Assembly (NCBI RefSeq): GCF_000953825.1
Contig: NZ_BBUL01000079.1
Span: forward strand, 1-64,000
Reading direction: 5' to 3'
Origin: Cellvibrio sp. OA-2007
GTDB lineage: Bacteria > Pseudomonadota > Gammaproteobacteria > Pseudomonadales > Cellvibrionaceae
DNA length: 64,000 nt
Shown: positions 9,415 through 19,594 of the stretch, in pieces
Layout: each line of letters starts with the position of its first letter
How positions within the stretch are numbered: position 1 is the first letter of the stretch
Made by a program: the position numbers and the translations under genes
Notes under the pieces: model-generated
What the model was told of the DNA's origin: nothing
Databases searched by the model: none
Seen by the model: only the letters and a program-made list of their open reading frames with translations

Positions 9415-12400
9415 AGCTTACCTCCATGAAACAGAAACTGTCTTTTCACCAGATAATTCTCTACCGATTTAAACCAGAAACTGTCTACGTGCCAGCTTTC
9501 GCCATCTGCATCATCAACCGCATACACCATTGAATAAGATGAAATTTCTTCAATTCGGCGCAGCGCAATAGTCTCCGTTGTGTTCATCACCTCACCCAAA
9601 CCGGTGAGCGTAAGGCCATTGTGCTCAATCAGTGCGGCCAACAACATGAGTGATCCATCTTGCAAACGCTCCAAAATTTTTTGTTGCGGCACGGCAAATA
9701 GTTGCACGGCAACCTGATCTTTTTCCCATACCAACGAATTTTTCCAATGGTAGAGTGCATGGCGTGGGTTGCCGCGGGTATAGCTCCACAAAATACGGAA
9801 ATATAATTGTTGCGCCTTTTGATTGCCTTCCGCAGAGCGAACATACTTTTTGCTTTTTGCCGAAAATTGCAACTGGGTAAAATCAGGTTTGCGCGTATGC
9901 GCCAGCGCATGACGCTCCATGACCATACGCGCCACCTCCTCTTCACTCATGCCTTCCATATCAATGGCATCAGTAAAACAGTCAATGCCGCGCACCCCCT
10001 GTTTTGCGATAGTCCAGGAATAGGAATTACAACTAACCAGCCACAAATGGCGTGCCGAGGTGTGCAAAATAATATCGATCAATAAGGTAATCGCTTCAAA
10101 CCCGCCAATCTTACGCAACAGTAAATTTTCTATGTTTTCGGCAACTATAATCGACGGTGGTAACTGATCAATTCGCTCACTTAATTTCTCACTCTCACTG
10201 CCATCGACAAGCGGGAAACTTTTATTCAAATAGGTTTGCAGTAGTTCTATATTTGCCATCGCTGGATTCAGGTCTAACTGCCTTACTTCCGCACTTTCTA
10301 CCTGTTCTAAAAAATGATTGATTAGCGCCGACTTACCAACTCCGCGGTCACCACTGATAATAACTCGCGCACCTATACCCGTGCTTTTCCATTCGCGATA
10401 GACAACCTGTAATTGCTCATCCTGCTCGGGGCGTTTGACATAGGCATCACCCGCAATGCGCTGCCGATAATCAAACAAATCGCGATAACTAGCAGGCATT
10501 TCATTGAGCGTTTCATGTAGAAGTAAGCGCGGTTTTTGTCGCTCCAAAATTGCGCGACTCAGAGTTGCCTGCAAGCTGCGCGTCATATCAAGCTCAGACA
10601 GGCGTGCAGACAATAAATCCCACAATAGACGATACACACCCAAGCCACCGCTAACCAATAACACCAAAGGCTCCCACCAGCGACCACGGGATTCAGCAAT
10701 TAACTTTGCCCAGCGAGTATCTTTTACTATAGGAATGCCAATAAGGCGCCACTGCTGTATATGGCGTGCAATCGCAATATACATCGCCACAAAACAGCCG
10801 AGCTTTAAGAGCGTGACCAAATAAAGTTGCAGTAAATTTACATTTAAAATTTTAAACAGCACCAGCTCCACCAAGCCAGCGACTAACCAGTAATAGAGCA
10901 GCACCTTAGGCAACAGAGTCAATGCACCTTCGATCGCTTGAGTTTTTTCGTTGAGCGCAGTTGAATTGCGCAAACTGAGCAGCGGCACAAAATAATTTAA
11001 CGCGCCCGACATTAAAAAAAACAAGACTAAATGGTCATAGATAGGCAAGAGTTCGAGAATGGGTGAAAAACCCAAGCTGGCGATAAAATCAATCACCAAT
11101 TTGCCCATCAGGATTAACACTAGAAACACGTAAAAATATCTAAACAGATCAAACACCAACGACAGCAGACGACGCATAGATTCTGTTTGGGCACGACTAT
11201 TTAAACGTTTGCGCAGGGAAGCAAGCAGCGGGGCTTTTTTGATTAATAATATAGTGGTTAAAAACAACAACAACAGCAAATTGACCAGATGCGCAAGATT
11301 GCTCACCGCAAATACACCCGTGGACGACTCCCGCCACCAACCATACTGCATAGACCAGAGGGCAAATGAGGTGCGTGTCGCCAAGGTTTTTAGTTCCAGC
11401 CACAAGGGTTCCGTATTGCCTAATTGATACGCGCCCTCTTCGATAAATTGGCCAATAATAACGCCGCGCAATGCCAGCAACTCATCGCGCTGCTGTTGAT
11501 TCCAGCGCAGCACTTCATGTAGTAAGGTTTCGCGCTCGCGCTTTAATTCTTTAGCTCGCGCAATCAATACCAAATGTTTTTCTTGCAAAGCAAAAATCAG
11601 CGTCTGCGCTTGCTCCGAATCTTGCTCTTCAATTTGCAGTGAAGATATAGAAAGCCTTGGACTCCAATCGTTTTCATTGATCCCCTCATAATGGGCAAAA
11701 AAATCTGCCCGACTCCAAAGGCGGTCATTGCTTGAATACAACAACTTGCGCAACAACATCCTTATTTCATTACGCTGCAGATAACGTGCGCTGGTAAACT
11801 CCTCCTGAGTATTCGCCGGGGCAGATAGGCCACTCAATTTTGCGGATTCTTGCCGCCACTCATCTATATCGCGGGCAAATATTTTTTTAGCTTGCGCGAG
11901 CTGCCGAAGTTGCAAACCTATTTCACCCATCGCATCTTCAAGGGCTAGTTGCGACTCTAACAATTGAGTTTCACGGGCAGACTGACTGCGCTCAATCGCG
12001 CCACTGATAGCTTGTTTATTATCGTTCGATTCTCGCGTCACCTCGTCAGCCTGAGTCATAGCTGCTTCAGCTTGAACCTGGGTGCGCAATGCCAAGGCTT
12101 TAGCTTGCGCCTCCATAACCAATTGCTTGCGCTGTGGCGCAGAATATTTCAGCCACTGCAATTTTAATTGCCACAACAAAATAGCTTCTTTGAGTTCAGC
12201 ACGCCGCTCAGTAGAAAGAGATACAGCAGCTTGCTGCGACAACAATTGCGTTAATTGTTCTTCGGCAATTTTTCGCTCTTTTTTCGCAGAAAAATTTTCC
12301 GTTAGCCACGGGGTAGGCATTACCCCGCCTAAGGATTCAATACCTACTAGTTTTTTTTGATAGAATTTTTCCAATACAACAATCTGCTGCGCAAGTGTGA

Positions 12401-12536
12401 GGGCTTGCCCAGCAGAGGATGAATGAAAATTAGATACTGAGGGGGATGTTGCTAGAGTTTCTGCCGTTGCAGATGTCGCAATATTGATTTGCACCAACAG
12501 AATATAAATAAGAGCCAATGCCGTTTTTTTTATCAT
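9411..12536 (-). CDS. large membrane protein: periplasmic coiled coil, membrane domain, P-loop ATPase
   Basis: This is a 1,041-residue protein of unusual build. A signal peptide (residues 1-25) leads into about 350 residues of Gln/Glu/Ala-rich coiled coil, as in the periplasmic part of MscK/KefA. About six membrane segments follow between residues 410 and 690. The C-terminal cytoplasmic half then carries a Walker A motif (SGDRGVGKSALINHFL, near residue 745), a Walker-B-like IIVAENIENLL and a winged-helix-like end. The MscS pore domain expected after such a coil is missing here, but a separate small MscS gene follows with a four-base overlap. A split or rewired MscK-type channel with ATPase control is my inference; no known name fits. 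Confidence 0.75.
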   Translation of the reverse strand: MIKKTALALIYILLVQINIATSATAETLATSPSVSNFHSSSAGQALTLAQQIVVLEKFYQKKLVGIESLGGVMPTPWLTENFSAKKERKIAEEQLTQLLSQQAAVSLSTERRAELKEAILLWQLKLQWLKYSAPQRKQLVMEAQAKALALRTQVQAEAAMTQADEVTRESNDNKQAISGAIERSQSARETQLLESQLALEDAMGEIGLQLRQLAQAKKIFARDIDEWRQESAKLSGLSAPANTQEEFTSARYLQRNEIRMLLRKLLYSSNDRLWSRADFFAHYEGINENDWSPRLSISSLQIEEQDSEQAQTLIFALQEKHLVLIARAKELKRERETLLHEVLRWNQQQRDELLALRGVIIGQFIEEGAYQLGNTEPLWLELKTLATRTSFALWSMQYGWWRESSTGVFAVSNLAHLVNLLLLLFLTTILLIKKAPLLASLRKRLNSRAQTESMRRLLSLVFDLFRYFYVFLVLILMGKLVIDFIASLGFSPILELLPIYDHLVLFFLMSGALNYFVPLLSLRNSTALNEKTQAIEGALTLLPKVLLYYWLVAGLVELVLFKILNVNLLQLYLVTLLKLGCFVAMYIAIARHIQQWRLIGIPIVKDTRWAKLIAESRGRWWEPLVLLVSGGLGVYRLLWDLLSARLSELDMTRSLQATLSRAILERQKPRLLLHETLNEMPASYRDLFDYRQRIAGDAYVKRPEQDEQLQVVYREWKSTGIGARVIISGDRGVGKSALINHFLEQVESAEVRQLDLNPAMANIELLQTYLNKSFPLVDGSESEKLSERIDQLPPSIIVAENIENLLLRKIGGFEAITLLIDIILHTSARHLWLVSCNSYSWTIAKQGVRGIDCFTDAIDMEGMSEEEVARMVMERHALAHTRKPDFTQLQFSAKSKKYVRSAEGNQKAQQLYFRILWSYTRGNPRHALYHWKNSLVWEKDQVAVQLFAVPQQKILERLQDGSLMLLAALIEHNGLTLTGLGEVMNTTETIALRRIEEISSYSMVYAVDDADGESWHVDSFWFKSVENYLVKRQFLFHGGKL

Positions 12537-12593
12537 TCCAATACTCTCTGTTTACAACCCGGCATATTGAAAACATTCTGCCAATAACCATTA

Positions 12594-13817
12594 TCAGCCT
12601 TTATTAGACTCTTGGTGCTGTCCCGCCAGCTCAACACTTAGGCGATAGTATTCGTTGGCGCGCTGATGCTCGCCCATCTTCTCCATAAGATTACTCAACT
12701 CCATACTCGCCTCCATACTTTTTTGCAGATTCAAACTGCGCTGAAAATACTCTCGCGCCAATTCCCATTGTTGATTGCGTAACATAGCGCGCCCCATACT
12801 GAGCAATAGTGTTGGGTCTTGCGGATTGTTCTTGAGCCAACCTTCGAGGGTGCGAATCTGGCTGTGAATTTCTTTTACCTGCAATCGCCCATAGAGGCCT
12901 ACTAAAGGCTCATACCAGCTACTAGCAAGCGCTTTACGCACAATCACTTCCGCTTCCTGATCTTGATAGTTCTCAACCAAAGCTTGGGCATAGGCTGTAA
13001 TTACCGCCGGTCGCTTTTGCACGCCGCGCGAATAGGATTTCCACAAGGTTTGCAGTGCAGGCAAACGCTCAGCGATCAACAAGGATTTACTTTGTGCACT
13101 CTGCGCCTTCATTTTTTCGCAGGCGAGCAATACCTCTAACTCTTCAAATTCTACATTTGATAGCACTTTCGCCTTGCGCATAGCGGGAAACATATCTTCT
13201 AGCGCGCGCCAATTTTTCTGCGCGATGTAGACATGGTGCATCAAATCCAATACCGCCGCCTGCCGTGGCATTTTGATATCGATGGGCTTTAGAATTTCAA
13301 TAGCTTTTTCGTAGCGGCCAGACTGCACATGCAACCGTGCACGAGTGAGTGCTACAGGCAACTCGCTGTGCGCAAGCGTGAGTGCTTTGTCTAGAATATT
13401 GTCTGCTTCAGCTTCATCGCCCATTTCAAAACTGCTGCGCGCAGCGGCAATATAGTTAGCCAAGGGGTATTCCACTTTGTCGAGGGTACGCACTAGTTTT
13501 TTATGAGCTGCCAGCCAATCACCCGTTAGATAATCAACCATTCCTGTTGCCGCACGTTTTTGTGCGCGCTCAACACTGCCAAATAAAAACATTTCACGGA
13601 AACGACGCACCATCTCTACACTGCCGAGCAAAAATTTACGCACAAACCAGAAGGCGACATACAACAACACAAGAGCTAAGGCAGCGACCCACAGGGTCAT
13701 CTCGATAGTTTTAGTGCCGTATGCAATTAACAGATAGCCGTCGCCGCGCCAGAGAAAAAACACCAGACCGCAGGCAATGAGTAGAAAGAAAATGGCTTTT
13801 AACAGACGACGTCTCAT
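12594..13817 (-). CDS. hemY: HemY-like tetratricopeptide membrane protein
   Basis: This 407-residue protein is the HemY_N/TPR protein found after hemX in gammaproteobacteria. Two N-terminal membrane helices (about residues 7-25 and 40-62) anchor a cytoplasmic array of tetratricopeptide-like helices. Its exact role in haem synthesis is unsettled; it is not the protoporphyrinogen oxidase that bears the same symbol in other bacteria. The start ATG overlaps the hemX stop (TAATG), showing it is the last gene of hemCDXY. Confidence 0.9.
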   Translation of the reverse strand: MRRRLLKAIFFLLIACGLVFFLWRGDGYLLIAYGTKTIEMTLWVAALALVLLYVAFWFVRKFLLGSVEMVRRFREMFLFGSVERAQKRAATGMVDYLTGDWLAAHKKLVRTLDKVEYPLANYIAAARSSFEMGDEAEADNILDKALTLAHSELPVALTRARLHVQSGRYEKAIEILKPIDIKMPRQAAVLDLMHHVYIAQKNWRALEDMFPAMRKAKVLSNVEFEELEVLLACEKMKAQSAQSKSLLIAERLPALQTLWKSYSRGVQKRPAVITAYAQALVENYQDQEAEVIVRKALASSWYEPLVGLYGRLQVKEIHSQIRTLEGWLKNNPQDPTLLLSMGRAMLRNQQWELAREYFQRSLNLQKSMEASMELSNLMEKMGEHQRANEYYRLSVELAGQHQESNKG

Positions 13818-14914
13818 TAGCGCACCCCGCGACGTGCTGCGGCCATTTTTTCCCGCTTGGCGATGTATTCGGTCAAGGCGGCAGTGGAGTTGCTGAAATT
13901 AGTTAGCTCAGGAGAAATCTCTTCCTGCTGCAACGCCTCTAATTCTTGCAATACGGCAGTCGCCTTTTCATTCAAACTGTAATATTGATTTATCCAATTT
14001 TGGGCTTTTACTAAGCTTTCCAGATAAATATTTTCTTCATTGCGCAGGAGTGCAACTTGCGCTTGCTCCAGCATCAAACGCAAATTTTGCTGCAAATATT
14101 TTTGCTCCGCAGGCGGCAGTACTGCATTAATCGTTTTGCCGTGATCGCGCACCCGCACATAGGAGCTCAGCTTATGCAACAGATCGTAAACATTGCGCGT
14201 AATTTTTTGTTTTAGGGTTTCTTCTGCCGGCACTTCAGCTTCTTCCAGTAATTGCTCCTGACTGCCTAGGGGCTCAATAAAAGGAATAGCTTCGATTTGA
14301 TTGGACAGGGCAGACAAGCGCAGATAGATACCTTCCCTATCAATCACACCCGCTAGCTTGAGCACGGCAATTTCTTCAACCAACAGTTTGCGCACGCCGA
14401 CTAAATCCGCCTGATCCATATCGCGCAATATATCGTCGGCGGAAAGCGCCAGCGCAAGTGCGTTTTGACTATCTTGCTCTAGCAAAATACGTTGGTCGGC
14501 GAGACGCAACAGATACTGCGCCTCCTGCAGTTTCCATTCATCGCGATTGACACTCGACAATGACAGCAAGCGTGCATTATTGCTATTAACTTGTGCGGCC
14601 AAATCATTCAGGCTCGCCTGCACGGCGGACTGCTGCTCGACCAACTCTTTGTCCAAGCTATCTTCCAGCATTTGCTGGCGCGCTTCTGTCGCCTGCGCTT
14701 GCTGCTCAACCTGAATACGCAAGCTTTCAATTATTTGCTGTTGATTCTTGGATTGCTGCGAAACGAAGAGTGCGCCGTAGCACACCGCTGCAACAATCAG
14801 CACTACAAATAACCACAGCAGCGCAAAACTGGCGACGTGCGTTTTTACTGTTTCGGGCACTGCCACGGAAGAGCTAGCAGCAGGTTGTTGAGTTGTCGTA
14901 TCGGAATCAGTCAC
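13817..14914 (-). CDS. hemX: HemX membrane protein of the haem operon
   Basis: This 365-residue protein has a polar N-terminus rich in Ser/Thr/Gln, a single membrane helix (about residues 28-52) and a long periplasmic part with coiled coil. That is the architecture of the HemX family, often mis-annotated as uroporphyrin-III C-methyltransferase because of history. It has no methyltransferase motif. It sits between hemD (five-base gap) and hemY (overlap), as in enterobacteria and pseudomonads, and probably organises or supports haem-pathway enzymes; that role is not proven. Confidence 0.9.
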   Translation of the reverse strand: MTDSDTTTQQPAASSSVAVPETVKTHVASFALLWLFVVLIVAAVCYGALFVSQQSKNQQQIIESLRIQVEQQAQATEARQQMLEDSLDKELVEQQSAVQASLNDLAAQVNSNNARLLSLSSVNRDEWKLQEAQYLLRLADQRILLEQDSQNALALALSADDILRDMDQADLVGVRKLLVEEIAVLKLAGVIDREGIYLRLSALSNQIEAIPFIEPLGSQEQLLEEAEVPAEETLKQKITRNVYDLLHKLSSYVRVRDHGKTINAVLPPAEQKYLQQNLRLMLEQAQVALLRNEENIYLESLVKAQNWINQYYSLNEKATAVLQELEALQQEEISPELTNFSNSTAALTEYIAKREKMAAARRGVR

Positions 14915-14918
14915 TGTG

Positions 14919-15767
14919 TTAATCCTGTAATAAAATGCACTCTTGCGTGCGACAATATTCTAGCAAGGCTGCCGTCATAGCCTGATCGGTGGCATTTTCG
15001 GCACATATAACGCGCTTCAATCCTGCTGCTTGCGCTGCCACAACTATGCGCGCACTAGGCACCAGAAACACACTGTTGTTCATCCATGCTTGCACTCTTT
15101 GCTGTTCAGGCAGAGCAAGTTGCGCCAACACCGCTAACAAATTTTGCAGACTTTCACCGCTGTGTAAGCTCACCAGCCGTTGCGCAGAACTCGCCTCTGT
15201 GTCGGTAATTAATTGCAGTAATTGGGCCTGCGCTGCCGCAGGTAAAACACGCTCGTACAATTCACAATAATCTACCTTGGCGCCGCGTTTGCTCAATTCA
15301 TCGGCGAGATGACCACGCCCGCCACAGCCGCGAAAAATAAGAATTTTTTCGCCATCGACCTGCTGTAAATGCTCCGCACTTAATAAATCTTCACTGGTCA
15401 TGCCGCCGCCAGTGCTCGCCGCCAAATCTTGCACAGCCACGCCATAGCTCGCTAATTTTTTTGCCGTGGTGGCGCCTACCGCAAAAAAATCTATGCCTAC
15501 AGGCATTTGCGGCCAATAATCCTCTAGCCACGCCATACCAAAATCAACCGCATTTTGGCTGACAAAAATAATTTTCTGGTAAAGGTCAACATCCAGAATT
15601 CTATTTTTGATTGCGCGAATTTTTTCCGCGTCGCTCACCGCCACGATATCGAGCAAATTCACCCGCGCGCAGTTAAAACCTAACACTTGCAACTGCTCAG
15701 CCCAAGGTACAGCTTGCGCATCAGGGCGGGTGATAACAATAAAATAATCTTGCGGTGAATCGGCCAT
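14919..15767 (-). CDS. hemD: uroporphyrinogen-III synthase
   Basis: This 282-residue cytoplasmic enzyme cyclises hydroxymethylbilane with inversion of ring D to give uroporphyrinogen III, the branch point to haem, sirohaem and cobalamin. HemD sequences are divergent; support comes from FVSQNAVDFGM, FAVGATTAKKLASYGV, the glycine-rich ILIFRGCGGRGHLADELSKRGAKV turn and LVSLHSGESLQNLL, all in family order. Its start lies two bases after the hemC stop, so the pair is co-transcribed. Confidence 0.93.
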   Translation of the reverse strand: MADSPQDYFIVITRPDAQAVPWAEQLQVLGFNCARVNLLDIVAVSDAEKIRAIKNRILDVDLYQKIIFVSQNAVDFGMAWLEDYWPQMPVGIDFFAVGATTAKKLASYGVAVQDLAASTGGGMTSEDLLSAEHLQQVDGEKILIFRGCGGRGHLADELSKRGAKVDYCELYERVLPAAAQAQLLQLITDTEASSAQRLVSLHSGESLQNLLAVLAQLALPEQQRVQAWMNNSVFLVPSARIVVAAQAAGLKRVICAENATDQAMTAALLEYCRTQECILLQD

Positions 15768-15769
15768 GG

Positions 15770-16714
15770 TTATTCCGCGCTTGCGTATACCTCAGCGAGA
15801 ATTTTATCTGCACCGGCAGCGAGTAAACGCTCGGCCAATTCGATACCCATTTTTTCTGCATCGGCAACCGATCCAGTGATCTCATCAAACAACATTTGGT
15901 TGCCATCGGGTGAACCAACTAAGCCGCGCAGCCACAAATGATCGCCGCGATGAATAGCATAGCAGGCGATAGGCACTTGGCAGCCGCCTTGCAGATGGCG
16001 ATTCAACGCGCGCTCGGCAAGCACCTGTTCAGCAGTTGTTTGATGATGCAAGGGTTTTAACAGTGCAATAGTAGCGGCGTCATCCACCCGGCACTCAATA
16101 CCAACTGCACCTTGACCACCCGCCGGTAAACTTTGCTCGGGCGTTATGTAGGCGCGAATACGCTCTTTTAATTCCAAGCGAATCAAACCAGCGGCGGCGA
16201 GGATAATTGCATCGTACTCGCCATCGTCTAATTTTTGCAGACGGGTTTGTACGTTGCCCCGTAAAAATTTAATCTCTAAATCCGGCCGATTCGCCAGCAG
16301 TTGGCATTGGCGACGCAAGCTGGAGGTGCCGACTACCGCACCCTTGGGTAAATCATCCAGCGAGTTAAATCGATTGGAGACAAACGCATCGCGTGCATCT
16401 TCGCGTGGGCAAATGACCGATAACCCAAGGCCCTCAGGAAAATCCATCGGCACATCTTTCATCGAATGCACCGCGATATCCGCCTCGCTCGCCAGCAATG
16501 CCTGTTCTAATTCTTTAACAAACAGGCCTTTGCCGCCTATTTTCGCCAGCGGCACGTCGAGAATTTTGTCGCCGCGACTGGTGAGTGGAACTAATTCAAC
16601 CAACAGGCCGGGATGATGCTTTTCCAACTCAGCTTTGACATATTCAGCCTGCCAGAGGGCAAGCAAACTTTTACGGGTGGCGATACGCAATGGGCGCGCG
16701 GCAGAGTAAGTCAT
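15770..16714 (-). CDS. hemC: porphobilinogen deaminase (hydroxymethylbilane synthase)
   Basis: This 314-residue cytoplasmic enzyme polymerises four porphobilinogen units into hydroxymethylbilane. Family motifs are plain: [17 protein letters not shown] at the start, the active-site [33 protein letters not shown], and the cofactor-binding Cys in [13 protein letters not shown] that carries the dipyrromethane. It is the first gene of hemCDXY. Length is normal. Confidence 0.97.
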   Translation of the reverse strand: MTYSAARPLRIATRKSLLALWQAEYVKAELEKHHPGLLVELVPLTSRGDKILDVPLAKIGGKGLFVKELEQALLASEADIAVHSMKDVPMDFPEGLGLSVICPREDARDAFVSNRFNSLDDLPKGAVVGTSSLRRQCQLLANRPDLEIKFLRGNVQTRLQKLDDGEYDAIILAAAGLIRLELKERIRAYITPEQSLPAGGQGAVGIECRVDDAATIALLKPLHHQTTAEQVLAERALNRHLQGGCQVPIACYAIHRGDHLWLRGLVGSPDGNQMLFDEITGSVADAEKMGIELAERLLAAGADKILAEVYASAE

Positions 16715-16810
16715 GATAGAAATTCACACTATTCGAATAATAGCGGCCATGATAACACTCTGACTTGCGCTAGGGATTAGCAGATACTTACTGAGTTGAA
16801 ATCAGTTCCA

Positions 16811-16837
16811 AAAAAAACGCCAGTCGTATGACTGGCG
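16811..16837 (-). terminator. rho-independent terminator of potABCD
   Basis: A perfect 8-bp stem, CGCCAGTC at 16818-16825 and GACTGGCG at 16830-16837, has a 4-base loop and is flanked by seven A residues at 16811-16817. Read on the minus strand this gives a GC-rich hairpin followed by a T-tract, 35 bases after the potD stop. Confidence 0.9.
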
Positions 16838-16871
16838 CTTCAGGTGAATTGCATATTTGAAATACCGGTGC

Positions 16872-17969
16872 TTATTGACCCGCTTTCAACAATTCCCAGT
16901 ATTTTTCGTAGACCAGAACTGTATCGCCCAGATCCTGATGGAAACTGCCTTTGGCAATATCTTCCGCCGCAGGGAATACGGTTTTATTGTTGCGCAGCGC
17001 TTCATCTAACAGCGCGATACCTGCAGTGTTAGGTGCGGCATAACCCAACTCTTCGATCGCGGCTTTTGCACTTTCAGCGCGCAGCATAAAGTCGATGAAC
17101 TTGTGCGCGTTTTCCACGTTTGCAGCGCCTTTGGGAATCACAAAGCTGTCAACCCAAAGTACCGCACCCTCTTCCGGATAAATGTACTGCAGGTCTTCCA
17201 TCTCTTGTTGCGCCATATAGGCTTCGCCGTTCCAGATTGCGCCAATGCTGACGTTGCCTTGGATCAATGGGGTTTTGGGCGAGTCAGAGTTGATTACCTT
17301 GATGCTTGGCCAAAGTGCTTTTAATTTCTCGTAAGCGGCTTTGATTTCTTCTTCGTTAGTGCTGTTGTTTTGGAAACCGGCCACACGCAAGCCAACATAG
17401 AAGTTGTCGCGAACGTCGTCCATGATCATCAACTTACCGGCGTACTCAGGCTTCCACAAGTCAGCCCATTTAGTGATTTTGCTCGCATCAACATCTTTAT
17501 TGTTGATCGCAATGGAGGTGGCACCCCACAAATAGGGAACACTGAAATCATTATTGGGATCGTAGGGTTTGTTCATCATGTTGGCATCGAGGTTACCGTA
17601 ATTCGCCAACATGTCTTTTTTGATTGGCTGAATCAAACCTTCTTTGCGCATTTTTTCAACGTAGAAAGTCGACGGTACAGCAATATCGTAGCCCTTGCCG
17701 TCCATCAATTTGATTTTGGCGTACATCGCCTCGTTACTTTCGTAGGTGGCGTACTCCACTTCGATGCCGGTTTCTTTGGTGAACTCTTCCAATACTGCAG
17801 CAGGAATATATTCGGTCCAGTTGTAGATCACTACTTTTTGCGGACCTGCAGGTGCAGCCGCGTCGGTTGCAGCAGGTGCTGCGGTAGTTTCTGCAGGCGC
17901 TTGGGTTTCGGGTTTATCGGAACATCCGCCAATCAACAGTGCTGCGGCCAAAGCCAACCATTTTTTCAT
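16872..17969 (-). CDS. potD: spermidine/putrescine-binding lipoprotein of ABC importer
   Basis: This is a 365-residue substrate-binding protein. I chose the ATG at 17969, one base after the potC stop and nine bases after GAGG, because it gives a clean lipoprotein signal (MKKWLALAAALLIGGC, lipobox LIGGC) followed by an Ala/Thr/Pro-rich linker. The mature part matches the PotD/PotF fold: VVIYNWTEYIPAAVLEEFTKETGI, then VPYLWGATSIAIN and the Asp/Trp-rich polyamine pocket. Being a lipoprotein rather than a free periplasmic protein is a small difference from the E. coli proteins. It delivers polyamine to the PotBC permease. Confidence 0.93.
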   Translation of the reverse strand: MKKWLALAAALLIGGCSDKPETQAPAETTAAPAATDAAAPAGPQKVVIYNWTEYIPAAVLEEFTKETGIEVEYATYESNEAMYAKIKLMDGKGYDIAVPSTFYVEKMRKEGLIQPIKKDMLANYGNLDANMMNKPYDPNNDFSVPYLWGATSIAINNKDVDASKITKWADLWKPEYAGKLMIMDDVRDNFYVGLRVAGFQNNSTNEEEIKAAYEKLKALWPSIKVINSDSPKTPLIQGNVSIGAIWNGEAYMAQQEMEDLQYIYPEEGAVLWVDSFVIPKGAANVENAHKFIDFMLRAESAKAAIEELGYAAPNTAGIALLDEALRNNKTVFPAAEDIAKGSFHQDLGDTVLVYEKYWELLKAGQ

Positions 17970-17970
17970 C

Positions 17971-18738
17971 TTATTTATCCTCACGTAAGAGTAGTTGGGA
18001 AATAACAACCAGAACCAAAGAAACAACCAATAAAATCGTCGAAATTGCATTTACCTCGGGTGAAACTCCCACACGCACCATGGAGTAAACCTTGAGCGGC
18101 AGGATTTCATAGCCCGGACCAGTGACGAAGGCACTGACTATAACGTCATCTAGCGACAGGGTAAAACTCAATAACCATCCAGACGCCACCGCAGGCAATG
18201 CCAGCGGTAGAATAATTTTCCAGAAAATACTGCTTTCGGAAGCGCCCAGATCGCGCGCGGCCTCCAGCATTTTCATATCAAACCCTTTCAGGCGCGAGTA
18301 AACCGCCACTATCACAAAAGGAAGGCAAAACGTGATGTGGCCAATCACCAGGGAGATAAAACCCAATTTAATCCCGAGCGCCATAAACACAATCAGCAAC
18401 GAAATCGCCATCACAATTTCCGGCGTAAGCATGCTCACAAACACCATGGACGATAAAAGCGCTTTGCCTTTGAACTGATAGCGATGTAATGCCACAGCAG
18501 CAAGTGTGCCAATTACAGTCGCGACACTGGCCGCAACTATGGAAACAGTGAGCGAATTGAGCGCAGCTGTCATCAAACCATCGTTATTCCAGAACTTTTC
18601 ATACCACTTAAAGGTAAAACCGCCCCATTTAATGCCGTATTTAGATGCATTAAAAGAGTTCACTACCAGCACCAAAATGGGGATATAGATTAAAAACAGG
18701 ATGAGCCCGGTAAACCCTACTCTAAAAATCGGAGCCAT
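17971..18738 (-). CDS. potC: spermidine/putrescine ABC transporter permease
   Basis: This is a 255-residue inner-membrane permease with about six transmembrane helices and the EAA coupling loop (LEAARDLGASESSIFWKIILP) that contacts the ATPase. The order and wording (VNSFNASKYGIKWGGFTFKW, GYEILPLKVYSMVRVGVSPE) follow PotC closely. I chose the ATG at 18738 because AAGGAGG lies six bases upstream and an upstream extension is Cys-rich and atypical. It overlaps the potB end by 17 bases. Confidence 0.93.
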   Translation of the reverse strand: MAPIFRVGFTGLILFLIYIPILVLVVNSFNASKYGIKWGGFTFKWYEKFWNNDGLMTAALNSLTVSIVAASVATVIGTLAAVALHRYQFKGKALLSSMVFVSMLTPEIVMAISLLIVFMALGIKLGFISLVIGHITFCLPFVIVAVYSRLKGFDMKMLEAARDLGASESSIFWKIILPLALPAVASGWLLSFTLSLDDVIVSAFVTGPGYEILPLKVYSMVRVGVSPEVNAISTILLVVSLVLVVISQLLLREDK

Positions 18739-19594
18739 TGAGCCCTCCTTGTTTGCTGACAAAACGGGAGGCGCGGAAATACAGCCACAACATAAAACCG
18801 AGCAACACAATCAAAATCACACTAAATGCTGAGCCGAATGGCCAATCGCGGGTGTGCAGGAATTGGGTTTTGATTACATTGCCGAGCAACAGATTTTTTG
18901 CGCCGCCAAGCAAGTCAGAAATATAAAACATGCCCATCGCTGGCAGGAGCACCATCAGACAACCAGCCACAATACCGGGCGACGTGAGCGGCACAGTGAT
19001 ATGCCAGAAACGGCTTAAGGGGCCTGCACCCAAATCTTTGGCCGCGTGATGTAAACGCACATCGAGTTTTTCCAGCGCGGAATACAAAGGCAACACCATA
19101 AACGGCAATAAGATGTAGCAGAGCCCCAGAATCACTGCGAATTGGGTATAGAGCAGCTGCATGGGCTTGTCGATAAGCCCCAGGCCGATCAATGATTTAT
19201 TGATGATGCCCTGATTGCCCAAAATAAATTGGATCGCATAGGTGCGCACCAGGGAGTTAGTCCAAAACGGCAAAATCACCAAAAAGAGAATCACCGGCTG
19301 CCAGCGCTTTGGCAAGCTCACAATAGCCATCGCAAAGGGATATCCAATCAGCAAGCAAGCAATCATCGCCAACAGCGACATGCGCAGCGAATCCCACAGC
19401 ACCCGCAAATAGAGCAGATCAAGGGTGCGCACATAGCTGTCTGCGTTGATCGGCAAACTCACTGTGGCTTGCGGGTCGCGGGTTAAGAAACTGGTGAGAA
19501 TAACCAGTAGGTTAGGGAACAGGACAAACAGTGTCAGCCAGACACTGGCAAGCCCAATTGCCCAGAAGCGGAATTGACCGATACTAAACTTCAT
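18722..19594 (-). CDS. potB: spermidine/putrescine ABC transporter permease
   Basis: This is a 290-residue inner-membrane permease, partner of PotC, with about six helices and the EAA loop ([21 protein letters not shown]). The family-typical [19 protein letters not shown] and [18 protein letters not shown] stretches are present. The gene overlaps potA upstream and potC downstream, so the four genes form one operon in the order A-B-C-D. Confidence 0.93.
   Translation of the reverse strand: MKFSIGQFRFWAIGLASVWLTLFVLFPNLLVILTSFLTRDPQATVSLPINADSYVRTLDLLYLRVLWDSLRMSLLAMIACLLIGYPFAMAIVSLPKRWQPVILFLVILPFWTNSLVRTYAIQFILGNQGIINKSLIGLGLIDKPMQLLYTQFAVILGLCYILLPFMVLPLYSALEKLDVRLHHAAKDLGAGPLSRFWHITVPLTSPGIVAGCLMVLLPAMGMFYISDLLGGAKNLLLGNVIKTQFLHTRDWPFGSAFSVILIVLLGFMLWLYFRASRFVSKQGGLNGSDF

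Noticed and set aside
17370-18005. Long plus-strand frame of 211 codons
   Set aside because: It lies entirely opposite potD, has no ribosome site or family look, and potD is certain.
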